49,281 bases of DNA from Sphingobium cupriresistens (GCF_004152865.1 NZ_SEOO01000028.1:1-49281); one strand, 5' to 3'; shown: positions 17,685-29,678, counted from the stretch's first letter. The notes: generated by a model from the sequence alone, not told the origin. Numbers and translations: made by a program.

Positions 17685-19424
17685 TCAGGCGGCGATGTCG
17701 TAGGGCCGGATTTCGCCGGTCAGATAGAGGTTGCGGGCCTTCGACCGGCTCAATTTGCCCGAACTGGTGCGCGGCAGGGTGCGCGGCGGCACCAGTTCCA
17801 CGACGCAGTTCATGCCGGTAATGGCGCGGACCCGTTCGCGGATCTGGTCGCGCAGGCGCGAGCGTTCCTCATTGTCCGACGTGCGGCAATGGACCAGCAC
17901 GGCGGGCGCTTCCTCGCCGCCGGGCGTGGTGATAGCGAAGGCGGCGATGTCGCCCTGCTTGAAACCGGGCAATTGCTCCACCGCCCATTCGATATCCTGC
18001 GGCCAGTGATTCTTGCCGTTGATGATGATCATGTCCTTGGCCCGGCCCACGATGTAGAGATAGCCGTCGGACAGATAGCCCATGTCCCCGGTATCGAGCC
18101 AGCCGTCAGCCATGCACGCCTTGGTCGCGGCTTCGTCCCGGAAATAGCCGACCATCAGCGACGGACCGGTGGTCCAGACCTTGCCGATCTGGCGCTCGTT
18201 CATCAGGCCGCCATCCTCGTCGCGGATTTCCACGACCATGTCCTTGGCCGGCTTGCCGCAATTGACGATCGAGCGGAAACGCTGGGGCCGGCCCTCGGTC
18301 GCATGACCGCCCGACAGGTCGGTTTCCTCGACCAGTTCGACGATGATCCCCTCGCCCGGCGGCATGATGGTGACGGCCAGTGTCGCTTCGGCGAGGCCAT
18401 AGCTGGGCAGGAACGCCTTGGGGCTGAACCCTGCATCGGCGAAGGCGTCCACGAAGCTCTGCATCACGTCGGGGCGAATCATGTCCGCGCCATTGCCGGC
18501 CAGGCGCCAGCGGGACAGGTCGAACCGATCCTCCGCCTTGGTCTGGCTGGAAATGCGGCGGGCGCAAATGTCATAGCCGAAGGTCGGCGAATAGCTGATC
18601 GATGTGCCCTCGTTCCGGCTGATGAGGTCGAGCCAGGCCAGCGGACGGCGGGCGAAATCCTCGGTCTTCATATAATCGGTCGATACCTGGTTGGCGACGA
18701 CCGACAGGAAGCAGCCGACCAGCCCCATGTCATGATACCAGGGCAGCCAGCTGATGCAGCGATCGCTGTCCTGCACCTGCATCCCGTGGCTGTGCGCCGA
18801 CAGGTTGGACAGGAGCGCATGATGCGTCACCGCGACGCCATGGGGGAAGCGGGTCGAGCCGCTGCTATATTGGAGATAGGCGACGTCTTCCGGCTGCGCC
18901 TCCGGCAGAGCGGCGGGGACGGCGTCGCGGGCGATGAAATCTTCGAACGCGATGCTTTCGACATTCTTCTGGCGGCCGGATTCGCCCGCCATCTCTTCCA
19001 GCTCCTTGGGGAAGAGGAACAGCATCGGATCGCAGCTGGACAGCTGGACATTCAGCTGGTCGATATAGCTGTCCTTGCCGCCGAAGCTGGTCGGCAGCGG
19101 CACCGGCACCGGCCAGGCACCGGCATAGATGATGCCAAAGAAGAGCATGGCGAAGTCCGCGCCGGTTTCGGCGACCAGAGCGACGCGGTCGGCCGGTTTC
19201 ACGCCATGGCCGATCACGCGATGGGCGCAGGCCAGCGCGTCGGCGCGCAATTCGCTGAACGGATAGGGCCGCGCCAGATTGCCGCGCGCATCATGAAAAT
19301 TGAGCCCGCGCTTGCCCTGCGCCGCATAGTCCAGCGCTGCGCCCAGCGTCCCGAAATCGGAGAAGCGGCGCGGCAGATCGTCGGTGGTCGGCGTCGGTGC
19401 CATCATCTCTTGCGAACCCGTCAT
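17685..19424 (-). CDS. Fatty-acyl-AMP ligase (FAAL)
   Basis: This is a 579-residue adenylate-forming enzyme. The ATP motif is YLQYSSGSTRFPHGVAVTH; ISWLPWYHDMGLVGCFL and SPTFGYDICARRIS are typical of FAALs rather than acyl-CoA synthetases. LPSYGLAEATLAVTI, WLDTGDMGYLSDGYLYIVGR and LPRTSSGKLSRSKARNLYL (C-terminal Lys) follow. FAALs activate fatty acids as acyl-AMP for transfer to a carrier protein. In sphingolipid-making alphaproteobacteria a FAAL and a dedicated ACP feed serine palmitoyltransferase, but neither partner is here, so that role is inference. The start at 19424 lacks a ribosome site; 19406 and 19403 are alternatives. Confidence 0.88.
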   Translation of the reverse strand: MTGSQEMMAPTPTTDDLPRRFSDFGTLGAALDYAAQGKRGLNFHDARGNLARPYPFSELRADALACAHRVIGHGVKPADRVALVAETGADFAMLFFGIIYAGAWPVPVPLPTSFGGKDSYIDQLNVQLSSCDPMLFLFPKELEEMAGESGRQKNVESIAFEDFIARDAVPAALPEAQPEDVAYLQYSSGSTRFPHGVAVTHHALLSNLSAHSHGMQVQDSDRCISWLPWYHDMGLVGCFLSVVANQVSTDYMKTEDFARRPLAWLDLISRNEGTSISYSPTFGYDICARRISSQTKAEDRFDLSRWRLAGNGADMIRPDVMQSFVDAFADAGFSPKAFLPSYGLAEATLAVTIMPPGEGIIVELVEETDLSGGHATEGRPQRFRSIVNCGKPAKDMVVEIRDEDGGLMNERQIGKVWTTGPSLMVGYFRDEAATKACMADGWLDTGDMGYLSDGYLYIVGRAKDMIIINGKNHWPQDIEWAVEQLPGFKQGDIAAFAITTPGGEEAPAVLVHCRTSDNEERSRLRDQIRERVRAITGMNCVVELVPPRTLPRTSSGKLSRSKARNLYLTGEIRPYDIAA

Positions 19425-19589
19425 ATTGGTTGACCCAATGTCTTGAAAATCTTGAAACCGGGGCCGCTAGCAGCTTTGACCGCCATTTGCACCGGATATT
19501 GCATTCCAATATGCACTCATAGCCGACAAGGCGCGGTGAAATTCCGGCCCGACTGTGGCATAAAGATGGCGCATGTCGCATGTTGCATC

Positions 19590-20120
19590 ATGATGACCGG
19601 CAAACGCCTCCCCCCACCGCTTGATGAAAGCGCGCTGCGCGACATGGCGCTGCGCCATGTCGCCCGCTTCGCCACCAGCCGGGGAAAGCTGCTCGCCTAT
19701 CTCAAGCGCAAGATCAAGGAGCGCGGCTGGGGCGGCGAGGCGCCAGCGGACCCGGATGGGCTGGCCGACCGCTTCGTGGATCTGGGCTATATCGATGATG
19801 CGGGCTATGCGGTGATGAAGAGCGGGGCGCTGGCCCGGCGCGGCTATGGCGCAAGGCGCATCGGCGAGGAATTGCGCGCGGCGGGAATCGGCGAAGAGGA
19901 TCGCGAACAGGCGGACGCGCAGATTGCGTCCGAAGCCTGGGCGGCGGCGGACCGCTTCGCCCGGCGCAAACGGATCGGCCCCTATGCGACCGGGCCGATC
20001 TACCCCAAGCAGCGGGAGAAGGCGATCGCGGCGTTTTTGCGCGCGGGCCATGCCTATGCGGTGGCGCGGCGCTGGGTCGATGCGCCGCCGGGGGAGCCGA
20101 TGGCGGCGGAAGACGAATAG
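19590..20120 (+). CDS. recX: RecX-family regulatory protein
   Basis: The roughly 176-residue protein has the RecX layout: LDESALRDMALRHVARFATS, LLAYLKRKIKERGW, LADRFVDLGYIDDAGYA, and ALARRGYGARRIGEELRAAG. RecX binds RecA filaments and tempers recombination and SOS induction. recA is not adjacent. ATGs at 19590 and 19593 are both possible, neither with a strong ribosome site. It is divergent from the FAAL gene with about 165 bp between them. Confidence 0.8.
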   Translation: MMTGKRLPPPLDESALRDMALRHVARFATSRGKLLAYLKRKIKERGWGGEAPADPDGLADRFVDLGYIDDAGYAVMKSGALARRGYGARRIGEELRAAGIGEEDREQADAQIASEAWAAADRFARRKRIGPYATGPIYPKQREKAIAAFLRAGHAYAVARRWVDAPPGEPMAAEDE

Positions 20121-20573
20121 GCCCAAGGTCATGGCTGGGTCATGACCGGGTCATGACCGGGTCACCCGTGCGAAGTTCACACCGTAGATGGAATGATTTT
20201 GCGGGCGCAAGACAGGGCGAAGCGTCGGCTATGCACCCGCGAAGCGCCAGCGACGCGCCCACGGCTTCCCGGCCGTCGACCATTTGGGTCATGCCAACGC
20301 ACCGCCGACGCATCAGCGACGCGCCTGCCGGGTCACGGGTCGGGCGGGGTCGGTGCTGAAAGCATCGACCAACAAGTCGTACCGCGCCTTCCCTGCCCGA
20401 TAATCCTCCATCCTACCAAAACAATCCGAAAACTCCTCCCCAATACGCCCACCATATCAGCAGACGCATATAGAAACCTTTGCCGTCACCATTTTCATAT
20501 GCGATTCCCCTGCCTTGAAAGGGAAGGTTTGCATCCGCAGCCGATCGTCTGCGCGCCCTTTCCCTAAAGAAAA
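20121..20573. repeat. Gene-poor interval with short repeats
   Basis: No convincing gene lies between recX and the terminator of lpd. An 11-bp tandem, GGTCATGACCG, occurs at 20138-20148 and 20149-20159, with a diverged copy at 20127-20137 and a partial one after; the unit contains the palindrome GGTCATGACC. A 12-bp direct repeat CAGCGACGCGCC is at 20248-20259 and 20314-20325. The stretch 20390-20520 is AT-richer and looks like plain spacer. Short ORFs here lack ribosome sites and protein-like composition. Confidence 0.5.
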
Positions 20574-20594
20574 GGCCCCCGCAATACGGAGGCC
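20571..20594 (-). terminator. Terminator of the sdhB-lpd block
   Basis: On the minus strand GGCCTCCG pairs with CGGGGGCC (one G-T pair) around a TATTG loop and is followed by TTTTCTTT. It lies about 30 bp beyond the stop of lpd. Confidence 0.75.
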
Positions 20595-20624
20595 CCTTCC
20601 TTCAAAGCTTGGTCCGCCGCGCGA

Positions 20625-22025
20625 TCACATATGGATCGGCTTGCCGGTCACGGCCATCGCCGCTTCCTTGATCGCCTCGCTATGCGTGGGATGCGCATGG
20701 CAGGTATAGGCGATGTCTTCGCTCGACGCGCCGAATTCCATCGCTTGCGCCGCCTGCGCGATCATCGTGCCTGCGGGCACGGCGATGATCCACACGCCTA
20801 GCACCTTGTCGGTTTCGGCGTCGGCGATGATCTTCACGAAACCGTCCGGCTCATGATTGGTCTTGGCGCGGCTGTTGGCCATCATCGGGAATTTGCCGAC
20901 CTTGATCGCGCCCTTTTCCTTGGCGGCCTCTTCGGTCAGGCCCACGCCCGCGATTTCCGGCTTGGTATAGACGACCGACGGGATGATGGCATGGTTCACA
21001 ATGCCGGTCAGGCCCGCGATATTCTCGGCCACCGCAATGCCTTCGTCCTCGGCCTTATGCGCCAGCATCGGACCGGGGATGACGTCGCCGATCGCCCACA
21101 CGCCGGGCGCCTTGGTCGCGAAATCATGATCCGTCTCGATCTGGCTGCGCGCGTTCAGCTCCAGGCCGATCTTGTCGAGGCCCAGCCCTTCGGTATTGGG
21201 ACGACGGCCGATCGACACGAGGACGACATCCGCCTCGATCGTCTCCGCGTCGCCACCGGCGGCCGGCTCGACGGTCAGGGTCACACCCTTCTTGCCGACT
21301 TGCGCGCCCGTCACCTTCGTACCGAGCTTGTACTCGAAGCCCTGCTTCTTGAAGATCTTGTTAGCTTCCTTGCGGATTTCGCCGTCCATGCCGGGCAGGA
21401 TCTGGTCGAGATATTCGACCACGGTCACCTTGGCGCCCAGGCGCTTCCAGACCGAACCCAGCTCCAGGCCGATGACGCCGCCGCCAACCACGACCAGATG
21501 ACCCGGCACCTTGTCCAGTTCCAGCGCGCCGGTCGAATCCACGATCTTGCCGCCTGCGTTATCAACTTCAACGCCGGGCAGCGGCGTGACCGACGATCCG
21601 GTGGCGATGACGATATTCTTCGCCGTCACCTTCTCGCCGTTGATCTCGACGCTGTTCGCGCCAGTGAAGCTGGCCAGACCCTTGAGCCAGGTCACCTTGT
21701 TCTTCTTGAACAGAAATTCGATGCCGCCGGTCAGGCCCTTGACCGCGTCGATGCGCTGGCCCTGCAGGGTGGGCAGGTCCAGGCTCATCTTGTCGATCTT
21801 GACGCCCAGTTTGGCGAGCGCGCCATTGGCCGCCTCGTCATAGAGTTCCGATGCGTGCAGCATCGCCTTGGACGGGATACAGCCCACATTGAGGCAGGTG
21901 CCGCCCAGCGTCTCGCGGCTTTCGGCGCAGGCGGTCTTGAGGCCCAGCTGCGCCGCGCGGATCGCCGCGACATAGCCGCCGGGGCCAGCGCCGATTACCA
22001 GGACGTCGTAGTCGAAGTCAGCCAT
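20625..22025 (-). CDS. lpd: Dihydrolipoyl dehydrogenase (E3)
   Basis: The 466-residue flavoprotein disulfide reductase has FAD motif VLVIGAGPGGYVAAIRAAQL, redox pair GGTCLNVGCIPSK (Cys44/Cys49), NAD motif VVVGGGVIGLELGSVWKRLG, and catalytic His in HAHPTHSEAIKEAAM. It reoxidises dihydrolipoyl groups on E2 with NAD+. Its place after sucA-sucB marks it as the E3 of 2-oxoglutarate dehydrogenase, possibly shared with pyruvate dehydrogenase. An inverted repeat element sits in the 116-bp gap to sucB. Confidence 0.96.
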   Translation of the reverse strand: MADFDYDVLVIGAGPGGYVAAIRAAQLGLKTACAESRETLGGTCLNVGCIPSKAMLHASELYDEAANGALAKLGVKIDKMSLDLPTLQGQRIDAVKGLTGGIEFLFKKNKVTWLKGLASFTGANSVEINGEKVTAKNIVIATGSSVTPLPGVEVDNAGGKIVDSTGALELDKVPGHLVVVGGGVIGLELGSVWKRLGAKVTVVEYLDQILPGMDGEIRKEANKIFKKQGFEYKLGTKVTGAQVGKKGVTLTVEPAAGGDAETIEADVVLVSIGRRPNTEGLGLDKIGLELNARSQIETDHDFATKAPGVWAIGDVIPGPMLAHKAEDEGIAVAENIAGLTGIVNHAIIPSVVYTKPEIAGVGLTEEAAKEKGAIKVGKFPMMANSRAKTNHEPDGFVKIIADAETDKVLGVWIIAVPAGTMIAQAAQAMEFGASSEDIAYTCHAHPTHSEAIKEAAMAVTGKPIHM

Positions 22026-22033
22026 AACAATCT

Positions 22034-22119
22034 CCGTTCGCCCTGAGCCTGTCGAAGGGCATTACTTCTTCTTTTGTCCTTCGGGAAGGACGGGGCTTCG
22101 ACAGGCTCAGCCCGAACGG
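22034..22119. repeat. REP-like inverted repeat (sucB-lpd gap)
   Basis: Left arm 22034-22057 (CCGTTCGCCCTGAGCCTGTC then GAAG) and right arm 22095-22119 are inverted copies; only two central bases of the aligned arms differ. The CTGAGCCTGTCGAAG core is a repeat I know as common between genes of sphingomonads. It could form a large hairpin in the mRNA upstream of lpd. Confidence 0.8.
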
Positions 22120-22141
22120 ATAGGATGTCTGGTCGCGACCT

Positions 22142-23401
22142 TTACAGGTCGATCAGCAGGCGGGTTGGGTCTTCGATCGCGTTCTTGACCGCGACGAGGA
22201 AGGTGACCGCTTCGCGACCATCGACCATGCGATGGTCGTAGCTGAGCGCCAGATACATCATTGGACGGATCACAATCTGACCGTCACGAACGACCGGGCG
22301 GTCCTCGATGCGGTGCAGGCCAAGAACCCCCGACTGGGGCGGGTTGATGATCGGGCTGGACAGCAGCGAGCCGAACACGCCGCCATTGGAGATGGTGAAG
22401 GTGCCGCCCTTCATATCTTCCATCGTCAGCTTGCCTTCCTTGGCCTTCTTGCCAAAGCCGCCGATGGTCTTTTCGATGTCCGCGACGCTCAGCGATTCGG
22501 CGTTGCGGATGACCGGAACCACCAGGCCGGTGGGCGCCGACACCGCGACCGAGATGTCGCAGAAATTATTATAGACGATCTCGTCGCCCTCGATCTGCGC
22601 ATTGACGCCCGGAATGTCGCGCAGCGCCATGCAGACGGCCTTGGTGAAAAAGCCCATGAAGCCCAGACGGACGCCATGCTTCTTCTCGAACAGATCCTTA
22701 TACTTGGCCCGCGCCTCGATGATGTTGGTCATGTCGACGTCGTTGTAGGTGGTCAGCAGAGCAGCGGTGTTCTGCGCTTCCTTCAACCGCTTGGCGACCG
22801 TCTGGCGCAGGCGCGTCATCTTGACCCGTTCCTGTGCGCGGCTGGGACCAGCGGCAGGCGCTTCGGCGGCGGAAGCAGCGGCAGCAGCCGCACCGGCGGC
22901 GGCCTTGGCGGTGCCGGCGGCGGCGGCGGCGGTGACGTCGTCCTTGGTCAGGCGACCGTCCTTGCCGGTGCCCTTGATCTTGCTGGGGTCAAGGCCATGT
23001 TCCAGCACAAGGCGGCGGACCGCCGGCGACAGGGTCAGGTTGCCACCCTCTTCATCATCCGAAGCAGCGGGCGCCGGCGCAGAAGCGGCCGGGGCCGGGG
23101 CGGCGGCTTCCGCCTTCGCGGCGGGCGCAGCGGCGGCAGGCGCCGGAGCAGCGGCAACCGAACCGCCTTCGTTCACATAGGCCAGCAGCGCGCCGACCTC
23201 AACCGTGTCGCCTTCCTTGGCGATGATGTCGCCCATGACGCCGGCCACGGTCGAGGGCACATCGACCGCGACCTTGTCGGTTTCGAGGGACACGATCGGC
23301 TCGTCGACCTTGACGGCTTCACCGGGCTTCTTGAGCCACTGGCCCACGGTTGCTTCGGTAACGGATTCGCCCAGAGTGGGGACTTTGACTTCGGTAGCCA
23401 T
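22142..23401 (-). CDS. sucB: 2-oxoglutarate dehydrogenase E2, dihydrolipoyl succinyltransferase
   Basis: This is a 419-residue E2. The lipoyl domain (residues 1-76) has lipoyl Lys43 in ETDKVAVDV. An Ala/Pro-rich linker follows, then an E3-binding domain ([33 protein letters not shown]), a second Ala-rich linker, and the catalytic domain ending with [16 protein letters not shown] (catalytic His). It passes succinyl groups to CoA in the TCA cycle. The frame stays open to 24040 inside sucA, but [13 protein letters not shown] at 23401 is the family start. It lies 8 bp after sucA. Confidence 0.96.
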   Translation of the reverse strand: MATEVKVPTLGESVTEATVGQWLKKPGEAVKVDEPIVSLETDKVAVDVPSTVAGVMGDIIAKEGDTVEVGALLAYVNEGGSVAAAPAPAAAAPAAKAEAAAPAPAASAPAPAASDDEEGGNLTLSPAVRRLVLEHGLDPSKIKGTGKDGRLTKDDVTAAAAAGTAKAAAGAAAAAASAAEAPAAGPSRAQERVKMTRLRQTVAKRLKEAQNTAALLTTYNDVDMTNIIEARAKYKDLFEKKHGVRLGFMGFFTKAVCMALRDIPGVNAQIEGDEIVYNNFCDISVAVSAPTGLVVPVIRNAESLSVADIEKTIGGFGKKAKEGKLTMEDMKGGTFTISNGGVFGSLLSSPIINPPQSGVLGLHRIEDRPVVRDGQIVIRPMMYLALSYDHRMVDGREAVTFLVAVKNAIEDPTRLLIDL

Positions 23402-23409
23402 GAGCTTGA

Positions 23410-26205
23410 TCAGCCTTTCTTCTGGCGACGGATTTCGGTGCGGACGCTGTGACCCAGCGCATCGGCGACGAGTGCGCCCTGTTCGGACACATGACGCGAC
23501 GCCAGACCAGTCGCGGGCGAGGCGGACGCCTTGCGGCCGGCATAACGGGCGCGCTTGGGCGCCTTGCCAGCCTTGACCAGGGCTTCCTCGATATAGGGTT
23601 CGACGAAGAACCATGCGCCATTGTTGCGCGGCTCCTCCTGACACCACACGATATCTTCCAAATTGGTCATACGCTCGATGCGCGTGGCCAGGGCGTCGGT
23701 CGCGAACGGATAGATTTGTTCGATGCGAACGATCTGCACATCTTTGTCCCCGGCGGCGTCGCGCGCTTCCATCAGGTCGTAGAACACCTTGCCGGAACAC
23801 AGGACCAGGCGCTTGGTATCCTTGTCCGCCGACCCATTGGGATCGGACAGGATGCGCTTGAACTGGGTTTCGCCCTGGAAGTCCTCCGCCTTGCTGACCG
23901 CCAGCTTGTGCCGGAGCAGCGACTTGGGCGCCATGATGATGAGCGGTTTGCGGAAGGGTCGCAGCATCTGGCGACGCAGCGCGTGGAAATAGTTCGCCGG
24001 GGTCGTGATGTTGGCGACCTGGATATTGCCTTCCGCACATAGTTGCAGGAAGCGTTCCAGACGCGCCGAACTATGTTCCGGCCCCTGCCCTTCATAGCCG
24101 TGCGGCAACAGGCAGACGAGGCCGTTGGAGCGCAGCCACTTGGTTTCGGACGAAGCGATATACTGGTCGAAGATGATCTGCGCGCCATTGGCGAAATCGC
24201 CGAACTGCGCTTCCCACAGCACCAGGCTCTTCGGGTCGGCCAGCGCGAAACCATATTCGAAGCCCAGCACGCCATATTCGGACAGCGGCGAATCCAGCAC
24301 CTCGAACCGGCCATGCGGCACGGTCGACAGCGGGATATATTTATTCTCGCTGTCCTGATCGGTCCAGACCGCGTGACGCTGGCTGAACGTGCCGCGTCCA
24401 GAATCCTGACCCGACAGGCGGACGCCATAGCCTTCGGACAGGAGCGAGCCGAAAGCCAAAGCCTCGCCAGTCGCCCAGTCGAAATTCTCGCCGGACTTGA
24501 ACATCTCCGCCTTGGCCGCGAGCACGCGGGTCAGCGTCTTGTGGACGTTCAGCCCTTCGGGAACGGTGGTCAGCGTCTTGCCCAGGCTGTCGAACAGCTT
24601 GGTGCTGATCGCCGAATCCACGCTTTGGCGCGATGTTTCGGCGTCGGCCGGCTTGTGCAGCCCCGACCAGCGGCCGGCGAACCAGTCGGCCTTGTTGGCC
24701 TTGTAGCTCTTGGCCGCCTCGAACTCTTCCTCCAGATGATTGACGAAATCGCCCGTCACCTTGCTGACATAGTCGTCATCGACCACGCCTTCGCTCTTCA
24801 ACCGCGCCGAATAGACGTCGCTGACCGGCGGATGCTGGCGGATTTCCTTGTACATCAGGGGCTGAGTGAAGCCCGGCTCATCGCCTTCATTATGACCGAA
24901 GCGGCGATAGCACCACATGTCGATCACGATGTCGCGGTGGAAGGTCTGGCGATATTCCATCGCCAGCTTGCACGCGAAGGTCACGGCTTCGGGATCGTCG
25001 CCATTGACGTGCAGGATCGGCGCCTGAACCCCCTTCGCCACGTCGGACGGATAGGGCGAGCCGCGCGAGAATTGCGGGCTGGTGGTGAAGCCGATCTGGT
25101 TGTTGATGATGAAGTGGACGCAGCCGCCGGTATTGTAACCATGCACGCCGGAGAAGCCGAGGCATTCCCACACGATGCCCTGACCCGCGAACGCCGCGTC
25201 GCCGTGTATCAGCACGGGCAATACCTGCTCATGCTTGCCCAGGTCATCGCGGAAGGTCTGCTGCGCGCGCACCTTGCCCAACACCACCGGGTCGACGGTT
25301 TCGAGGTGCGAGGGGTTCGGCACCAGCGACATATGGACCTTGACGCCATCGAACTCGCGATCGGTCGAGGTGCCGAGGTGATATTTCACGTCGCCCGAAC
25401 CGCCGACATCTTCGGGATTGGCGGTGCCACCCGAAAATTCGTGGAAGATGACGCGGAAGCCCTTGGCCATCACATTGGCCAGCACGTTGAGTCGGCCGCG
25501 ATGGGCCATGCCGAACACGATCTCGCGAACCCCGGACTGGCCACCATATTTAATGACCGCTTCCAGCGCAGGGATCATGGATTCGCCGCCGTCCAGGCCG
25601 AAACGCTTGGTGCCGACATATTTGCGGCCCAGGAACTTCTCATATTGCTCGCCCTGGATGACCTTCGCCAGGATCGCTTTCTTGCCTTCGGGCGTGAACT
25701 GGATTTCCTTGTCCTTGCCCTCCAGCCGGTCCTGCAGGAAGCGGCGCTCCTCCACATCCGCGATGTGCATATATTCCAGGCCGACATTGCCGCAATAATT
25801 GGCGCGCAGGATCGCGACGATCTCCGCCACGGTCGCATATTGCAGGCCCAGCGTGCCGCCCAGATAGATCTTCTTGGCGGGATCGGTCAGGCCATGATAT
25901 TCCGGCGTCAAATCAGCTGGCAGATCACGCTTGGTCAGGCCCAGCGGATCGAGATTGGCGGCCAGATGCCCGCGCACGCGATAGGTGCGAATCAGCATCT
26001 GCGCGCGAATGGCGTCATCGGCGGCGGCGACGGCGTCGGCATCCGACACGGCCTTGCCGGCGGACTTGGCGGCGGCCTTCACGGCGACCTGCATCTGCGT
26101 GGGGTCCATCGCCCCGGTCAGATCGTCGGTATCGCTCAGCGGCCAGTTGTCGCGCTGCCAGCTTGGCCCGCGCTCAAACTCGAATTCCTGGTTCTCGTAA
26201 CCCAT
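23410..26205 (-). CDS. sucA: 2-oxoglutarate dehydrogenase E1
   Basis: The 931-residue thiamin-diphosphate E1 includes the N-terminal [97 protein letters not shown] and a C-terminal [20 protein letters not shown]. It decarboxylates 2-oxoglutarate and succinylates the E2 lipoyl group. I start at ATG 26205 ([16 protein letters not shown]). ATG 26217 is also possible, because AGGAA lies only a few bases before 26205. sucD ends 89 bp upstream on the same strand. Confidence 0.96.
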   Translation of the reverse strand: MGYENQEFEFERGPSWQRDNWPLSDTDDLTGAMDPTQMQVAVKAAAKSAGKAVSDADAVAAADDAIRAQMLIRTYRVRGHLAANLDPLGLTKRDLPADLTPEYHGLTDPAKKIYLGGTLGLQYATVAEIVAILRANYCGNVGLEYMHIADVEERRFLQDRLEGKDKEIQFTPEGKKAILAKVIQGEQYEKFLGRKYVGTKRFGLDGGESMIPALEAVIKYGGQSGVREIVFGMAHRGRLNVLANVMAKGFRVIFHEFSGGTANPEDVGGSGDVKYHLGTSTDREFDGVKVHMSLVPNPSHLETVDPVVLGKVRAQQTFRDDLGKHEQVLPVLIHGDAAFAGQGIVWECLGFSGVHGYNTGGCVHFIINNQIGFTTSPQFSRGSPYPSDVAKGVQAPILHVNGDDPEAVTFACKLAMEYRQTFHRDIVIDMWCYRRFGHNEGDEPGFTQPLMYKEIRQHPPVSDVYSARLKSEGVVDDDYVSKVTGDFVNHLEEEFEAAKSYKANKADWFAGRWSGLHKPADAETSRQSVDSAISTKLFDSLGKTLTTVPEGLNVHKTLTRVLAAKAEMFKSGENFDWATGEALAFGSLLSEGYGVRLSGQDSGRGTFSQRHAVWTDQDSENKYIPLSTVPHGRFEVLDSPLSEYGVLGFEYGFALADPKSLVLWEAQFGDFANGAQIIFDQYIASSETKWLRSNGLVCLLPHGYEGQGPEHSSARLERFLQLCAEGNIQVANITTPANYFHALRRQMLRPFRKPLIIMAPKSLLRHKLAVSKAEDFQGETQFKRILSDPNGSADKDTKRLVLCSGKVFYDLMEARDAAGDKDVQIVRIEQIYPFATDALATRIERMTNLEDIVWCQEEPRNNGAWFFVEPYIEEALVKAGKAPKRARYAGRKASASPATGLASRHVSEQGALVADALGHSVRTEIRRQKKG

Positions 26206-26294
26206 GTTCCTACGTCCCATCCCAGCCGCGTGCAGTCGCGGATGCGGGAAAATAGCGGCCAAGGTGCAGCCCGGCCGCTTTTTCTATCGGCTGA

Positions 26295-27179
26295 TCAGCC
26301 CTTGAGCACTTCGACCAGCGTCGAGCCAAGCTCGGACGGGCTGGCGGCGACCTTGATACCGGCCGCTTCCATCGCCGCGATCTTGCTTTCCGCGTCGCCC
26401 TTGCCACCCGACACGATCGCGCCGGCATGGCCCATGCGACGGCCCGGAGGGGCGGTACGACCGGCGATAAAGCCAGCCATCGGCTTCTTGCGGCCACGCT
26501 TGGCTTCGTCGATCAGGAACTGGGCGGCCTGCTCCTCTGCGTCGCCGCCGATTTCACCGATCATGATGATCGATTCGGTGGCGTCGTCGGCCAGGAACAG
26601 TTCCAGAACGTCGATGAAGTTGGTGCCGTTGACCGGATCGCCGCCGATGCCGACGGCAGTGGTCTGGCCCAGGCCCGCATTGGTGGTCTGGAACACGGCT
26701 TCATAGGTCAGCGTGCCGGAGCGCGACACGACGCCGACCGAACCCTTGGAGAAGATCGAACCGGGCATGATGCCGATCTTGCATTCGCCCGGCGTCAGAA
26801 CGCCGGGGCAATTCGGACCGATCAGGCGCGATTTGCTGCCCGACAAAGCGCGCTTCACGCGGACCATGTCGAGGACCGGGATGCCTTCGGTGATCGCGAC
26901 GATCAGCGGGATTTCCGCGTCGATCGCTTCCAGGATAGAATCGGCCGCGAATGGCGGCGGCACATAGATGACCGATGCGTCGGCGCCGGTCTTGCTCTTG
27001 GCTTCCGCAACGGTGTCGTACATGGGCAAGCCGATATGGCTGGAGCCGCCCTTGCCGGGGGTCACGCCGGCAACCATCTGGGTGCCGTAGGCCAGGGCCT
27101 GTTCGGTGTGGAATGTGCCGGTGGCACCGGTCATACCCTGGGTGATGACCTTGGTGTTCTTGTTCACCAGAATGGACAT
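26295..27179 (-). CDS. sucD: Succinyl-CoA synthetase alpha subunit
   Basis: The 294-residue subunit begins [20 protein letters not shown]. It has the CoA-binding [35 protein letters not shown], and the phosphohistidine site [20 protein letters not shown]. It carries the phospho-His intermediate for nucleotide-linked succinate formation from succinyl-CoA. The beta subunit gene sucC, usually adjacent, is absent from the window. The open frame upstream to 27245 lacks family sequence. Confidence 0.95.
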   Translation of the reverse strand: MSILVNKNTKVITQGMTGATGTFHTEQALAYGTQMVAGVTPGKGGSSHIGLPMYDTVAEAKSKTGADASVIYVPPPFAADSILEAIDAEIPLIVAITEGIPVLDMVRVKRALSGSKSRLIGPNCPGVLTPGECKIGIMPGSIFSKGSVGVVSRSGTLTYEAVFQTTNAGLGQTTAVGIGGDPVNGTNFIDVLELFLADDATESIIMIGEIGGDAEEQAAQFLIDEAKRGRKKPMAGFIAGRTAPPGRRMGHAGAIVSGGKGDAESKIAAMEAAGIKVAASPSELGSTLVEVLKG

Positions 27180-27226
27180 GCGTGTCCCTTTTCTTCTGTG
27201 GAAGTGGCACTTGGGATCTAAAGCGC

Positions 27227-27263
27227 CCCGTCCCAGGCTGCGCACTTACCTGGAACGGGACGG
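27227..27263 (-). other. Imperfect hairpin in the mdh-sucD gap
   Basis: CCAGG/CCTGG pairing inside GTCC/GGAC, with a small AAC bulge, gives a stem in the 97-bp gap after mdh. No T-run follows, so it is more likely an mRNA processing or stability element than a terminator. Confidence 0.35.
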
Positions 27264-27276
27264 TGCAGCTCTAAAG

Positions 27277-28562
<1,286 letters not shown>

Positions 28563-29678
28563 CTATTTAGGCCCGTGGCCCAATTCGAGATAATCGTCCG
28601 ACTGCATTTCCATCAGCCGCGACACGGTGCGTTCGAACTCGAACGCGCCGTCCCCTTGTGGATACAGGCGCGCCGGCTCGGCATCGGCCGACGCCAGCAA
28701 TTTCACCTTATATTCGTAGAGCGAGTCGATCAGAGTCACGAAGCGCGCGGCTTCGTTCCGGTTTTCCGGCCCCAGCACGGGAATGCCGACGATGATGACC
28801 GTATGATATTTACGCGCGATCGCCAGATAGTCGGGCGCGCCACGCGCTTCGGCGCACAGCCGCTTGAACGAGAATACCGCGACGCCTTTGAGGCTTTTGG
28901 GCACATGCAGCGTCCGGCCGCCCTGCACGACGACATCTTCCGAGGGCACATGGGCGCGGTCTGACGGCGGATAGTCTGTCAGACGGAAGAAAGCGGTGCT
29001 CAACGCCTGTGTGGCTTCGTCGCCATTGGGGCAATGCCACAGCGTCGCGTCACCCAGCCGGTCGCGTCGATAATCGACCGGCCCGTTCAGCGTCATCACA
29101 TCCAGCTTCACCTTGATCAGGTCGATGAAGGGCAGGAAGAGCTGGCGGTTGAGGCCGTTCTTGTAGAGTTCGTCCGGCTCGCGGTTGGACGTAGTGACGA
29201 TCGTCACCCGCTTTTCCAGCAGGCCGGTGAACAGCCGCGACATGATCGCCGCATCGGCCATATTGTTGACGACCATCTCGTCGAAGCAGAGCAGGCGCGC
29301 CTCGTCGGCCAGCGACTCGACCACCGGCGGGATCGGATCACCCGTTTCCGACTTGCGCGCTTCGGCCAGCCGCGCATGAACGTCGAGCATGAACTCATGG
29401 AAATGCGCGCGTTTCTTGCGCGCGATCTGCACCGTGTCGAAAAACAGGTCCATCAGCATGGATTTGCCGCGCCCGACGCCGCCCCACATATAGAGGCCGC
29501 GGGGCGGCTCCGGCGCCTTGCGCAGCAGCTTCCACAGCGTCGATCCGCGCGCGGGGGCCGCCTCCAATTCGCGTTGCAGGGTATCGAGCCGTTCCGCCCC
29601 GGCTTGCTGGTCGGGGTCAGCGCGCAACTCGCCCGCCGCCACCAGCGCGCGGTAACGGTCCATCACATGGCTCGTCAT
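28563..29678 (-). CDS. zapE: ZapE-family AFG1-like ATPase
   Basis: The 371-residue AAA-like ATPase has Walker A GGVGRGKSMLMDLFFDT, Walker B ARLLCFDEMVVNNMADA, sensor VTIVTTSNREPDELYKNGLN and RFVTLIDSLYEYKVKLLASA. The family (ZapE in bacteria, AFG1/LACE1 in mitochondria) affects division-ring stability under low oxygen and turnover of respiratory subunits. That fits its place after sdhB. The start MTSHVMDRYRAL at 29678 overlaps the thioesterase stop (ATGA). Confidence 0.92.
   Translation of the reverse strand: MTSHVMDRYRALVAAGELRADPDQQAGAERLDTLQRELEAAPARGSTLWKLLRKAPEPPRGLYMWGGVGRGKSMLMDLFFDTVQIARKKRAHFHEFMLDVHARLAEARKSETGDPIPPVVESLADEARLLCFDEMVVNNMADAAIMSRLFTGLLEKRVTIVTTSNREPDELYKNGLNRQLFLPFIDLIKVKLDVMTLNGPVDYRRDRLGDATLWHCPNGDEATQALSTAFFRLTDYPPSDRAHVPSEDVVVQGGRTLHVPKSLKGVAVFSFKRLCAEARGAPDYLAIARKYHTVIIVGIPVLGPENRNEAARFVTLIDSLYEYKVKLLASADAEPARLYPQGDGAFEFERTVSRLMEMQSDDYLELGHGPK

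Noticed and set aside
20127..20170. Short tandem repeats as a CRISPR array
   Set aside because: The units are 11 bp with no spacers and no cas genes.
23402..24040. N-terminal extension of sucB
   Set aside because: It lies within sucA in another frame; the lipoyl domain starts exactly at 23401.
24043..26706. Very long plus-strand ORF (887 codons) opposite sucA
   Set aside because: It is antisense to a clearly conserved gene, has no recognisable domain, and long mirror frames are normal in high-GC DNA.
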